Origin: UJ101 sp965262705
Lineage (GTDB): Bacteria; Bacteroidota; Bacteroidia; Flavobacteriales; UJ101
Assembly (NCBI GenBank): GCA_965262705.1
Contig: OZ253556.1
Location: 744,001 to 808,000 of the forward strand
Direction: 5' to 3'
DNA: 64,000 bases
The notes under the pieces were generated by a model. That model was not told the DNA's origin and ran no database searches. It saw only the letters and a list, made by a program, of their open reading frames with translations. Below, in pieces: positions 17,615 through 25,679 of the stretch; within the stretch, counting starts at the first letter, position 1; every line of letters begins with the position of its first letter. The translations under genes were made by a program, and so were the position numbers.

Positions 17615-17745
17615 GAAACCGTTGCAAAAAGCGCTTGTATTGAGCTTGTCGAAATACAAGCTAACAAAAAAATGCTTGTACTGAGCACTTCGACTAGGCT
17701 CAGTAACCACCTTTCGAAAGGTAACGCCCGAAAAAAATTAACTGC
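17615..17745 (-). repeat. Right-end MITE fragment with nested modules
   Basis: Starts gaaaccgttgcaaaaagcgc and carries ctagg-ctcagtaaccaccttt and tcgaaag modules. It fades at gtaacgcccgaaaaaaatta, so only about half of the element is present. Confidence 0.6.
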
Positions 17746-17847
17746 TTAATAGCTAATTTATCAAAGTTTTTTATATAAATTAATATATTGTATATCATAT
17801 TTTTAATCATTTAATTTAAATAAATAATTGGTTTTAAATAAAAAATA

Positions 17848-17879
17848 TTTGCATATTACTTTACTCTACTTTACCTTTG
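17848..17879 (+). promoter_or_regulatory. Promoter TTTG-N20-TACCTTTG
   Basis: TTTG at 17848-17851 and TACCTTTG at 17872-17879 with an exact 20-bp spacer. It faces the broken lipoprotein gene that follows. Confidence 0.6.
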
Positions 17880-17905
17880 TTTTTATAATTTTATAAAAAT
17901 TATTT

Positions 17906-18083
17906 ATGCGAAATTAAAAAGATTAGTAAACTGAGTTGGTTAGTTGCTTTATTGCTCTTTGGAACTTTTTGGAATTGTAGTGAAAATGATGACTTTAGCT
18001 CATCATACATCCAAAATGGTCTATCTGAAAGGGAGTTAGAGTCAATTCACAAAGAGGTAAAAAGTATTCTATTTATCAATTAG
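17906..18083 (+). pseudogene. Frameshifted small lipoprotein gene
   Basis: The ATG at 17906 reads only MRN before a stop. Removing one base after it would open the frame KKISKLSWLVALLLFG, TFWNCSENDDF and so on to the TAG at 18081-18083: a lipoprotein signal with Cys in the lipobox position and a short mature part (SYIQNGLSERELESIHKEV). A strong promoter lies just upstream. I infer a single-base insertion or a sequencing error. The family is unknown. Confidence 0.5.
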
Positions 18084-18090
18084 TTAGAGC

Positions 18091-18285
18091 ATGTGGGTAA
18101 AATGGGCAAAAAGAATAGTTATCATCATGTGTTTAATCATGATAATTTATTTCAGTTATCGAATGTTACGACATGAGCTAACTCTATCAGAATACTTTCA
18201 AAAAATTATCTCATACATTTTGATACTGATAATACCATTCGTTGATATATATTCAAATAACAATAGTGGAGGCAATAAAAAGTAA
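18091..18285 (+). CDS. Small two-helix membrane protein, unknown
   Basis: 64 aa: hydrophobic helices VIIMCLIMIIYFSYRML and IISYILILIIPFVDIY and a polar tail NNNSGGNKK. It begins 8 bp after the broken lipoprotein frame and could be its operon partner. No family recognised. Confidence 0.4.
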   Translation: MWVKWAKRIVIIMCLIMIIYFSYRMLRHELTLSEYFQKIISYILILIIPFVDIYSNNNSGGNKK

Positions 18286-18367
18286 GAAAACCTTTTAAAA
18301 TAAGTAGCTGAACGCTTTAGCTGACTTTTAGTTCTATATTTTTCAAAAGTTCTTGTAATTAAATATT

Positions 18368-18958
18368 ATGAAATACTTATTTTTATTATTCTTTTTTATT
18401 CAATCCTTTTTATTCTTTGGGCAGGAATCTGTGGTAACAAAATTGGATACCACAATATATAGGGATTATAATTCCCTTAAAGCCAATACGATGTATTCGT
18501 TTAACGACCGTGATTTTAATTATCTTGCTCACAAAGAGGGTAAAAAACTAAAATTGGTTTATACCTTTGCCCTATGGTGCGTACCATGCAAAAAAATGTT
18601 CCCTAAGATATTACAAGTTGCCAATAAATATAGAAATGATCTGCAATTTTATCTGGTTACTATGGAGAATAATGAAAAGGAATTAAATCGCCTCCGATTA
18701 TTTTATACAAATGAAAAATTATTTGCCCGCCCTGCATTTAATATATCTAATAATGTATCTGGTAAATATTATAAAAATTTACGAAAGAAATATAGCGCTT
18801 TTGTGCAAGCTATAGTTCCTGAACATAAGGAATACGGCTTATCCCTTGCCATACTTTATAATACGGAAAATAAAGTAATATACGCATCAACTTATAATGA
18901 GCTAATGGAAGATGTAGTAGTAGATAAGTTAATAAGTGCATATTTAAGTAAAAGATAA
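18368..18958 (+). CDS. Exported thioredoxin-like protein, paralogue 1
   Basis: 196 aa with a signal peptide (MKYLFLLFFFIQSFLFFGQ). A thioredoxin-like domain has its redox motif in YTFALWCVPCKKMFPKI (CVPC near residue 77), followed by the FYLVTMENNEKELNRL region and a beta strand LAILYNTENKVIY in the cis-Pro half. It should act in the periplasm as a disulfide reductase or isomerase. It is followed 11 bp later by a clear paralogue, so the pair arose by tandem duplication. The substrate is unknown. Confidence 0.75.
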   Translation: MKYLFLLFFFIQSFLFFGQESVVTKLDTTIYRDYNSLKANTMYSFNDRDFNYLAHKEGKKLKLVYTFALWCVPCKKMFPKILQVANKYRNDLQFYLVTMENNEKELNRLRLFYTNEKLFARPAFNISNNVSGKYYKNLRKKYSAFVQAIVPEHKEYGLSLAILYNTENKVIYASTYNELMEDVVVDKLISAYLSKR

Positions 18959-18969
18959 ATTGAAGAATT

Positions 18970-19605
18970 ATGAACGTTTTATTTTCATTTTTCTTATTTC
19001 TTAATACCTTTTTTTTATGGGGTCAAGAATCTATAGTAACAAAATTAGATACGACGATATACAAAAATTATAGCTCACTTAAAGCCAATACGATTTATTC
19101 GTTTAACGACCGTGATTTTAATTATCTCATTCATCAAAAAGATAAAAAACTAAAATTGGTTTATACTTTTGATATATCATGTCATCCTTGCCGGGTAATG
19201 TTACCCGGGATATTAAAAATAGCCAACGAGCATAAAGAGTATTTAGATTTTTATATTATAATATCAGAAAAAAGAGAAAAAGAATTAAAAAGAGTAAGAA
19301 CATTTTTTAAAAATAACAACTCGTTCAATAGACCGTTGTTTAATCCATTGAATAATAAAGGTAATCAGCAAATACAACAAGAATTTCTCAAAAAGATATT
19401 ACCCGGATATAAAAAATATCAATATAGACTTCCACTTTTAATTCTCTATAATATTGAAAACAAAGCAATTTACGCGTCAAATTATGATAAATTAACTGAT
19501 TTAGGAATAGTGAAAAAACTGATTAATGTGAGTTTAATCCAAAACCATAATTCATTTCAAAATACCCAAATCCAATCCGCCAAAATTTCCCGAACTCATC
19601 ATTAA
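18970..19605 (+). CDS. Exported thioredoxin-like protein, paralogue 2, with read-through tail
   Basis: 211 aa with a signal peptide ending near FLWGQ. It is aligned along its length with paralogue 1: ESIVTKLDTTIYKNYSSLKA against ESVVTKLDTTIYRDYNSLKA. The active site is CHPC in FDISCHPCRVMLP, so the tryptophan before the CxxC is lost. Paralogue 1 stops after DKLISAYLSKR. This one continues past KKLINVSLIQ for about 20 residues that are antisense to the mpl C-terminus (overlap 19552-19605). The tail probably arose by loss of the original stop codon. Confidence 0.7.
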   Translation: MNVLFSFFLFLNTFFLWGQESIVTKLDTTIYKNYSSLKANTIYSFNDRDFNYLIHQKDKKLKLVYTFDISCHPCRVMLPGILKIANEHKEYLDFYIIISEKREKELKRVRTFFKNNNSFNRPLFNPLNNKGNQQIQQEFLKKILPGYKKYQYRLPLLILYNIENKAIYASNYDKLTDLGIVKKLINVSLIQNHNSFQNTQIQSAKISRTHH

Positions 19606-20895
19606 AAAAGTAGTATTTTCCTTTTTGATAGAGGTTAAATAATTTTTTAACTCCTCCGTCGTAGTAAATATTTTCAATCGCTCATCCTGAAAAGCCATTT
19701 TAATACCCTCTTTTGACAATGGATTTATCCTTTTTATTTTTAATGCCATTTCATCATAGAAAATAATAGGATCATCTGCATCATCTAAAGTATTTTGATA
19801 AAAGCACATAAAACGAGCATCTAAGCTGCTGTAAGTATGCAACTCCAAACAAGCGATAAGTTTTCGCTGTGCAAATTGCTTTTTTACCGACCGAATGGCA
19901 GCTTTTACTTTTGAAGGAGAATGAGCAAAATCTTTAAAAACCATATAATCCTCTTTTTTTACAACGATCTCTAATCGCTTTGAAGCCCCCTTAAAACTTT
20001 GAATCGCTTCATAAAACATTTCATCATTTATGCCCATTTGATGACTAATGAATCGAGCACCTTCCAGATTTGATAAATTATGTCCGCCGAAAATTTCTAA
20101 TGGTACCCGCCCTTCCTCTGTATCCAAAAATGTTATGCCCTTTTCAATATGGTGTGAAGGCGTTTTATACGGGAATTTTTTTATCGTATGCTCCGTACTT
20201 TCTACTATTTTCCGAACCTGATCATCTTCTGCATTGTATATCAGCGCCCCGCCGGGGGTGATTGAATCTACAAATATTTTAAATGTCTCTACATAATTTT
20301 CAAAAGTCGGGAAAACATTGATATGATCCCAAGCAATTCCACTCAGCAAAGCAATATTAGGATGATAAAGATGAAATTTAGGGCGCGGATCTAACACGGA
20401 GGATAAATACTCATCCCCTTCTAAAAGAATAAAATCACTTTCTTCAGTTAATTTCACCATGCAGTCAAAGCCCTCCAATTGTGCACCTACCATATAATCA
20501 ATCGGCTTTTCATGATATTGCAACACGTGAAGAACCATTGTTGTAATCGTAGTTTTTCCATGCGACCCTCCGATAACCACGCGCGTTTTATTCTTTGATT
20601 GTTCATATAAATATTCGGGATAAGAATAAATTTTTAATCCCAATTTTTTTGCCTTGAGAAGTTCTGGATTATTGCTGTGTGCGTGCATGCCCAGAACAAC
20701 CGCATCCAACTCGGTAGTTATTTTATCAGGAAACCAACCAAGCGCCTCTGGAAGCAGTCCCTTGTTTTTCAATCTTGATTTTGAAGGTTCAAAAATCATA
20801 TCATCAGAGCCGCTGACTTCCGCTCCCTTGCTTTGCAATGCCAGAGCTAAATTGTGCATGGCACTTCCTCCTATGGCAATAAAATGTACTTTCAT
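19552..20895 (-). CDS. mpl: UDP-N-acetylmuramate:L-Ala-gamma-D-Glu-meso-DAP ligase (Mpl)
   Basis: 447 aa Mur ligase. It reattaches recycled murein tripeptide to UDP-MurNAc. The N-terminal Rossmann start is VHFIAIGGSAMHNLALAL, the P-loop is VVIGGSHGKTTITTMV (GxxGKTT near residue 111), then LLEGDEYLSSVLD, SGIAWDHINVFPTFENY, GGHNLSNLEGA and KDFAHSPSKVKAAI. These separate Mpl from MurC. It is convergent with the thioredoxin pair and monocistronic. It implies meso-DAP peptidoglycan and wall recycling. Confidence 0.93.
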   Translation of the reverse strand: MKVHFIAIGGSAMHNLALALQSKGAEVSGSDDMIFEPSKSRLKNKGLLPEALGWFPDKITTELDAVVLGMHAHSNNPELLKAKKLGLKIYSYPEYLYEQSKNKTRVVIGGSHGKTTITTMVLHVLQYHEKPIDYMVGAQLEGFDCMVKLTEESDFILLEGDEYLSSVLDPRPKFHLYHPNIALLSGIAWDHINVFPTFENYVETFKIFVDSITPGGALIYNAEDDQVRKIVESTEHTIKKFPYKTPSHHIEKGITFLDTEEGRVPLEIFGGHNLSNLEGARFISHQMGINDEMFYEAIQSFKGASKRLEIVVKKEDYMVFKDFAHSPSKVKAAIRSVKKQFAQRKLIACLELHTYSSLDARFMCFYQNTLDDADDPIIFYDEMALKIKRINPLSKEGIKMAFQDERLKIFTTTEELKNYLTSIKKENTTFLMMSSGNFGGLDLGILK

Positions 20896-20957
20896 CCTTA
20901 AATCTTTCGGGCATAAATGTAAAATAAAAAAATAAACCTATCACTGCTTAAAAGTAA

Positions 20958-21146
20958 AGGGGCGTATGGATTTTATAAAAGAATCCGGATAAATAACCTT
21001 TATTTATTCTTTTGGGCGTTCCCTCCTGATAGCGGGCGGGCTATCCGCTTTATCTTTTTCCTGGAGCGAAAGGCTGCCCCAGGAAAAAGGATATCGCGGC
21101 TATCCCTAACGCTCGCATCGCAAAGCCCTTTAGCTCGCACTAACTT
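20958..21146 (+). repeat. Repeat B, copy 2 (about 188 bp)
   Basis: ggggcgtatggattttataa, gaatccggataaataacctt, gggcgttccctcc, gggctatccgctttatcttt, ggctatccctaacgctcgca. It is inverted relative to copy 1 at 6186-6371, with the same order and the same neighbouring 45-bp MITE unit. From memory, related GGGCGTTCCC...CTATCCCTAACGC repeats occur in many Flavobacteriia, but I could not check this. Confidence 0.75.
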
Positions 21147-21191
21147 GAGACCGTTCCATTTTTTTACTAAAGTACTTTTTGAAACGGTCTC
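21147..21191 (+). repeat. Minimal 45-bp MITE derivative joined to repeat B copy 2
   Basis: gagaccgttccatttttttac then taaagtactttttgaaacgg and tctc: a near-perfect inverted repeat. Its right end supplies the TTTG (21178-21181) of the promoter described next. Confidence 0.75.
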
Positions 21192-21212
21192 AAATCTTTT
21201 TTATTATCTTTG
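21178..21212 (+). promoter_or_regulatory. Orphan promoter TTTG-N23-TATCTTTG
   Basis: TATCTTTG at 21205-21212 matches the -7 consensus. TTTG at 21178-21181 is 23 bp upstream, slightly beyond the usual spacing. There is no coding sequence downstream on this strand, only a terminator about 60 bp further on. Confidence 0.45.
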
Positions 21213-21215
21213 GCA

Positions 21216-21306
21216 TAAAATTTGATCAAATAAAATAGCGTTTGTATAGTAAAATTTTTTAATTGGTTTCTCCCGATGGTGTTTTCATCATTGGGAGTTT
21301 TTTTTA
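21216..21306 (+). ncRNA. Candidate small RNA (about 90 nt)
   Basis: A -7 box (21205-21212) and an intrinsic terminator (21270-21306) enclose about 90 bp with no open frame of note. A transcript starting near 21216 would end in the ctcccgatgg/attgggag hairpin and a T run. It would be convergent with the oxidoreductase gene at 21350. No known RNA family recognised. The call rests only on the promoter and terminator pair. Confidence 0.35.
21270..21306 (+). terminator. Intrinsic terminator
   Basis: ctcccgatggtgttttcatc then attgggag followed by eight T: a CTCCC/GGGAG stem with extra pairs and a U tail on the plus strand. Confidence 0.65.
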
Positions 21307-21349
21307 TTAAAATAAGGCGCTTTTTACAACGATCTCGTTTTCATTGCTA

Positions 21350-22309
21350 TCAGAAACATTCAATAATACGTTTTGCTATGCTTAAGGCTTTCATTCCGTC
21401 ATTCAGTTTTACAATAGGATCTGTATCATTTTCAATAGCTTGAGCAAAAGTTTCTAATTCATCAAGAATAGCATTATTAGTTGATATTTCAGGATTTTCA
21501 AAATAGATTTGCTTCTTTTCTCCATCTGCATTTTCTAGGATAAAAGCGAAATCACTTACCTCATTAGGGGCATTTTTCATTCTAACTACCTCTACTTTTT
21601 TTTCTAAGTAATCTATTGAAATATAAGCATCTTTTTGAAAAAAACGTGATTTACGCATGTTTTTCAGTGAAATTCTGCTTGAAGTCAGGTTAGCAACGCA
21701 GCCATTTTCAAATTCAATACGTGCATTGGCAATGTCCGGACTTTTACTAATGACCGAAACGCCGCTTGCATTAATACGCTTTACTTTTGATTTTACAATA
21801 CTTAAAATAATATCGATGTCATGAATCATTAAATCCAGTACTACCGGAACGTCTGTTCCGCGAGGATTAAATTCTGCTAATCGATGAGCTTCAATAAACA
21901 TGGGAGAATTCAGCTGCTCTCGTACGGCGGTAAAAGCCGGATTAAATCTTTCCACATGCCCTACTTGTCCTTTTACCTTATATTTTTTTGATAGTCTGAT
22001 TAACTCTTCTGCCTGTTCAACCGTTGCTGTAATGGGTTTTTCTATAAAAACGTGCTTCCCAGAAATAATCGCTTGCTTTGCATACTCATAATGCGAGGGT
22101 GTAGGCGTTACTATATCTAAAACATCAACCGTGTTTATTAATTCTGAAATACAAGAAAAATAAGGATAACCCAGTTCGTTTACTACTCTTTTTGCCTGTG
22201 TTGCATCCGTATCATAAAAGCCTAATGATTGATACTTCTCTGATTTATCGGCTAATTTCAAGTGTATTTTACCAAGATGTCCGGCTCCTAAAATACCTAT
22301 TTTTAGCAT
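21350..22309 (-). CDS. Gfo/Idh/MocA-family oxidoreductase
   Basis: 319 aa. The N-terminal NAD(P) fold starts LKIGILGAGHLGKIHLKLAD. The catalytic-lysine motif is FIEKPITATVEQAEELI (Lys about 95), followed by HVERFNPAFTAVREQ and the dinucleotide-associated VVLDLMIHDIDIILSIV. The C-terminal beta sheet GCVANLTSSRISLKNMRKSR is typical. The substrate, a sugar or polyol derivative, cannot be deduced. It sits alone between repeats, convergent with the candidate small RNA. Confidence 0.87.
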   Translation of the reverse strand: MLKIGILGAGHLGKIHLKLADKSEKYQSLGFYDTDATQAKRVVNELGYPYFSCISELINTVDVLDIVTPTPSHYEYAKQAIISGKHVFIEKPITATVEQAEELIRLSKKYKVKGQVGHVERFNPAFTAVREQLNSPMFIEAHRLAEFNPRGTDVPVVLDLMIHDIDIILSIVKSKVKRINASGVSVISKSPDIANARIEFENGCVANLTSSRISLKNMRKSRFFQKDAYISIDYLEKKVEVVRMKNAPNEVSDFAFILENADGEKKQIYFENPEISTNNAILDELETFAQAIENDTDPIVKLNDGMKALSIAKRIIECF

Positions 22310-22328
22310 AAAGTTTCTTTTTTAAAAT

Positions 22329-22544
22329 GAGATCCCTTTGCACAATACATTAAAATATCATAAACATTAAAGCATTTAGATTCGCTGACTTGCAGTTCAG
22401 TTCGCTTCAAACTGCTTCCTTATTTCGACTATGCTCAATAACCATCTCAAAAAATTAAAATCCTCACAAAAATTAGGCTGATCAGGGATTTAATTTTTTT
22501 CGGGCATTGCATGGTATTGATAGAATGCTTTTTGCAATAGGCTC
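22329..22544 (+). repeat. Long MITE copy, diverged, with nested module
   Basis: gagatccctttgcacaatac at the left, gaatgctttttgcaataggc and tc at the right. It contains cttcaaactgcttccttatt, the module cgactatgctcaataaccat and the gctgacttgcagtt block. It ends 2 bp before the stop codon of accD. Confidence 0.75.
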
Positions 22545-22546
22545 AA

Positions 22547-23395
22547 TTATTCTTTATAAAAAGTAATTTCTAAGAAATTACTGATCGTTCTTTTTAAATC
22601 TTTTCTATGAACGATTTTATCTAAAAAGCCATGCTCTAATAGAAATTCTGAGGTTTGAAATCCTTCCGGCAAATCTTTCCCAATAGTTTCCTTAATGACC
22701 CGGGGTCCGGCAAAACCGATTAATGCCCCCGGTTCTGCAATATTAATATCTCCGAGCATAGCATAAGAGGCGGTTACTCCACCTGTTGTAGGGTCGGTTA
22801 AAAGAGAAATATAAGGAATCTTCGCTTCTGAAAGTAAAGCCAGTTTCATTGAAGTTTTTGCCATTTGCATTAATGAATAAGCTGCTTCCATCATCCGTGC
22901 CCCGCCTGATTTTGAAATAAGTAAAAAAGGGATTCTATTTTCAATACAAAAGTCAATAGAGCGTGTAATTTTTTCACCTACTACCGACCCCATTGAGCCT
23001 CCGATAAATGAAAAATCCATGCATGCAATCACAATTTCATGATTATTTACCCTTCCATAAGCGGTTCGAATAGCGTCTTTTAATTCTGTCTTTTTTTTAG
23101 CTTCTTTTAATCGATCTACATACCGCTTAGTATCTTCAAAGCGCAAAGGGTCTTTACTCTCTAATTTCGGATTCAACTCCTTAAACTGATTCTCATCAAA
23201 AAGAATCTCAAAGTACTTTTGGCTTCCTATTCGAACGTGATAACCGTCTTCCGGACTTACGTAAAAATTTGCTTCCAATTCATCCGTATCAATTATTTTT
23301 CCACTCGGTGTTTTATACCATAATCCTTTGGGCAAATCTTTCTTCTCCTTTGTCGGAGTTTGTATATTTTTTTTACTTCTTCTAAACCAGACCAT
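22547..23395 (-). CDS. accD: Acetyl-CoA carboxylase carboxyltransferase subunit beta
   Basis: 282 aa. It transfers the carboxyl group from carboxybiotin to acetyl-CoA, the first step of fatty-acid synthesis, together with AccA. Crotonase-fold motifs: VIACMDFSFIGGSMGSVVGE, FLLISKSGGARMMEAAYSLM, YISLLTDPTTGGVTASYAML and ALIGFAGPRVIKETIGKDLP. The N-terminus (LPKGLWYKTPSGKIIDTDEL) aligns with the zinc-ribbon region of other AccD proteins, but the zinc cysteines are absent (KTPSG where C-x-x-C would stand). Bacteroidota AccD may normally lack them. Confidence 0.94.
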   Translation of the reverse strand: MVWFRRSKKNIQTPTKEKKDLPKGLWYKTPSGKIIDTDELEANFYVSPEDGYHVRIGSQKYFEILFDENQFKELNPKLESKDPLRFEDTKRYVDRLKEAKKKTELKDAIRTAYGRVNNHEIVIACMDFSFIGGSMGSVVGEKITRSIDFCIENRIPFLLISKSGGARMMEAAYSLMQMAKTSMKLALLSEAKIPYISLLTDPTTGGVTASYAMLGDINIAEPGALIGFAGPRVIKETIGKDLPEGFQTSEFLLEHGFLDKIVHRKDLKRTISNFLEITFYKE

Positions 23396-23422
23396 TTTTA
23401 TTTTTTACTTAAAAGTACTATT

Positions 23423-23614
23423 GAGACCATTGCAGAACACATAAAAAAGTATAAAAAAGAAAGCATTTAACTTCAAACTGCTTCCTTCTCAAAACTTCGA
23501 CAGGTGGTTACTGAGCCTAGTCGAAGTGCTCAGCTACCGAGAGTTAAATCTTCACAACCCAAAGGTTGCTTCGGCGTTGCATTTTTTCGCTAAAGTGCTT
23601 TTTGCAACAATCTC
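23423..23614 (+). repeat. Long MITE copy with ACTATT target duplication
   Basis: Left GAGACCATTGCAGAACACAT, right gctttttgcaacaatctc, flanked by ACTATT on both sides (23417-23422 and 23615-23620). It carries the palindromic module cttcgacaggtggttactga. The gttgcttcggcgttgcattt part is shortened. Confidence 0.9.
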
Positions 23615-23667
23615 ACTATTATAAAAGTTGTTAAAAATATAAATTTAGAATTATATCGTTAAATAGT

Positions 23668-23702
23668 GAGATCTTTAGCTGGTGTTGACATGCAACGGTC
23701 TC
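23668..23702 (+). repeat. Very short MITE remnant before the sigma-factor stop codon
   Basis: gagatctttagctggtgttg then acatgcaacggtctc, 35 bp, ending 11 bp from the sigma-factor stop codon. Confidence 0.55.
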
Positions 23703-23713
23703 ATCATTATATT

Positions 23714-24580
23714 TTATCTCCCAAGGTAAGTTTTCAAAACTTTACTTCTAGAGGTATGCTTCATTCTTCTAATCGCCTTTTCTTTAATTTGTCTTACCCG
23801 TTCTCTTGTTAAGTCAAAAGTTTCTCCTATTTCTTCCAGCGTCATAGGATGATTTCCACTCAGCCCAAAATACAATCGGATAACATCTGCTTCTCTTGGA
23901 ATTAATGTACTCAATGAACGTTCAATCTCTACCCGCAGCGATTCTACTAATAAGAGTTTATCGGGGCTTGGAGATTCTCCAGATCGTACGACATCATATA
24001 AATTAGAATCTTCTCCTTCAACCAACGGCGCATCCATTGATACATGCCGTCCGGAATTTTTTATCGATTCCTTTACGTTACCTTCATCCATTTCTAACAA
24101 ATCGGCAATTTCTTTTGCAGAAGGAGCACGCTCATGCTCTTGTTCTAATTGGGCAAATGCCTTATTAATTTTGTTAATAGAGCCGATTTTGTTAAGCGGC
24201 AGCCGTACGATACGCGATTGCTCTGCTAAGGCTTGTAAAATAGACTGACGTATCCACCACACGGCATAAGAGATAAATTTAAACCCGCGGGTCTCATCAA
24301 ATCGTTTGGCAGCTTTTATTAGTCCCATATTACCCTCGTTTATTAAGTCGGGTAAATTTAACCCTTGATTTTGATATTGCTTGGCAACGGATACCACAAA
24401 ACGTAAATTAGCTTTGGTTAATTTTTCTAAGGCTATTTTATCTCCCGCTCTAATACGTTGTGCTAATTCTACTTCTTCTTCAGCAGTTATTAAATCTACC
24501 TTACCTATTTCCTGCAGATATTTATCTAAAGATGCTGTTTCACGATTGGTTACTTGTTTGCTAATTTTAAGTTGTCTCAT
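23714..24580 (-). CDS. rpoD: Primary RNA polymerase sigma factor (RpoD/SigA)
   Basis: 288 aa, the short form without a large region 1.1 that is usual in Bacteroidota. Region 1.2: SLDKYLQEIGKVDLITAEEE. Region 2: NLRFVVSVAKQYQNQGLNLP, DLINEGNMGLIKAAKRFDET, FISYAVWWIRQSI. Region 3: RIVRLPLNKIGSI. Region 4: LIPREADVIRLYFGL and a DLTRERVRQIKEKAIRR helix-turn-helix. It should be the sigma factor that reads the TTTG/TAnnTTTG promoters noted elsewhere in this window. It is monocistronic between MITE clusters. Confidence 0.96.
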   Translation of the reverse strand: MRQLKISKQVTNRETASLDKYLQEIGKVDLITAEEEVELAQRIRAGDKIALEKLTKANLRFVVSVAKQYQNQGLNLPDLINEGNMGLIKAAKRFDETRGFKFISYAVWWIRQSILQALAEQSRIVRLPLNKIGSINKINKAFAQLEQEHERAPSAKEIADLLEMDEGNVKESIKNSGRHVSMDAPLVEGEDSNLYDVVRSGESPSPDKLLLVESLRVEIERSLSTLIPREADVIRLYFGLSGNHPMTLEEIGETFDLTRERVRQIKEKAIRRMKHTSRSKVLKTYLGR

Positions 24581-24667
24581 ATACTAAAAAATATTTTTTG
24601 TTTTATTCTCTACAATTATTATATATAGTTATCTTTAGCTTACGCTGACTTACAGTTGCTAGAATAC

Positions 24668-24830
24668 GAGACCGTTGCAAAAAGCACGCTAACAAAAAAA
24701 TGCAACGCCCGATAAAATTGAATACCGGAGCAACCTTTGGGTTGTAAGGATTTTAATTTTTTGAGAAGGAAGCAGCTTGAAGTTAAATGCTTTCTTTTTT
24801 ATACTTTTTTATATATTCTGCAACGGTCTC
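24668..24830 (-). repeat. Long MITE copy with AATAC target duplication
   Basis: GAGACCGTTGCAAAAAGC at the left and ttctgcaacggtctc at the right, 163 bp, flanked by AATAC on both sides (24663-24667 and 24831-24835). It is a clean copy without the nested module. A gctgacttacagttgct block precedes it. Confidence 0.93.
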
Positions 24831-24948
24831 AATACTTTTTCAAAGGTCTCGTACTCTATTATACGACATATAAAGAAAAAAGGTTACAATTTTTACGATA
24901 AATATTTTGAGACCTTTAATTTGCAATGACTTACAGAGTTGTTAATGT

Positions 24949-25160
24949 GAGACTGTTGCAAAAAGCACTTTAGCAAAAAAATGCAACGCCGAAGCAACCT
25001 TTGGGTTGTGAGGATTTAACTCTCGGTAGCTGAGCACTTCGACTAGGCTCAGTAACCACCTTTCGAAGCTTTGAGAAGGAAGCAGTTTGAAGCGAAATGC
25101 AAGTCAGCAAAGCTAAATGCTTTCATTTTCGTACTTTTTTATGTGTTCTGCAAGGGTCTC
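24949..25160 (-). repeat. Long MITE copy with AATGT target duplication and nested module
   Basis: gagactgttgcaaaaagcac at the left and gttctgcaagggtctc at the right, flanked by AATGT on both sides (24944-24948 and 25161-25165). It carries gcacttcgactaggctcagt followed by aaccacctttcgaag and a gcaagtcagcaaagc block. Confidence 0.92.
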
Positions 25161-25228
25161 AATGTGCTTTTTTCAAAGGGATAGTTCTTAATTAAAGATT
25201 TGTTTTTATAAATAATGAAATAAAATAT

Positions 25229-25236
25229 TATATTTG
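25229..25236 (+). promoter_or_regulatory. -7 promoter box TATATTTG for tRNA-Asp
   Basis: TATATTTG followed by gcagcc, 36 bp before the tRNA. A TTTG at 25199-25202 is 26 bp upstream, further than usual. Confidence 0.5.
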
Positions 25237-25272
25237 CAGCCGATTTTAGTCTTTAAAAGGGTTATCTTTAAC

Positions 25273-25349
25273 GGTCTGGTAGTTCAGTTGGTTAGAATAC
25301 ATGCCTGTCACGCATGGGGTCGCGGGTTCGAGTCCCGTCCAGACCGCCA
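25273..25349 (+). tRNA. tRNA-Asp (anticodon GTC), CCA encoded
   Basis: The acceptor stem GGTCTGG pairs with CCAGACC. D-arm TAGTTCAGTTGGTTAGAATA, anticodon loop CTGTCAC with GTC, T-arm GCGGGTTCGAGTCCCGT, discriminator G and encoded CCA at 25347-25349. All arms fold canonically. Confidence 0.97.
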
Positions 25350-25679
25350 GTTTCCTCACAATCCGTTGATAATGGATGGATTTGCTTTTTTAGGGGAATA
25401 ATTAGGGGAAAGTAAACAGATATTTAATCATGAGATCGTTTCTGTTTTGATTTGGATTTCGTAAGTTCTTTGATTCAATGAGCGCTTTGTCCATTCGGTA
25501 ACCCATAAATTTTTTCCGTACGCATAGAACGTATGGCGCATTGTTTTATCTCGCCAGTGGTTTTTATTCACTTGAAAGGTCCATTCTATCCCTATGCTTT
25601 CTATCCGCATGCTAAGCCATTTTTTCCATAGGTTGATAATTTCTGATAGGAGCATTTTTGGAGGATTAGTAGGCACATT
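25350..25679. other. Gap between tRNA-Asp and the IS element; one doubtful small frame
   Basis: 330 bp without a recognised gene. A minus-strand frame at 25428-25676 (82 codons, with WKKWLSMRIESIGIEWTF) matches no family I know. It could be the remnant of something once integrated next to the tRNA, but I see no repeat of the tRNA 3' end here. I do not call it a gene. Confidence 0.35.

Noticed and set aside
25428..25676. 82-codon minus-strand frame next to tRNA-Asp as an integrase remnant
   Set aside because: No recombinase motif can be read and no repeat of the tRNA 3' end is visible in the window.
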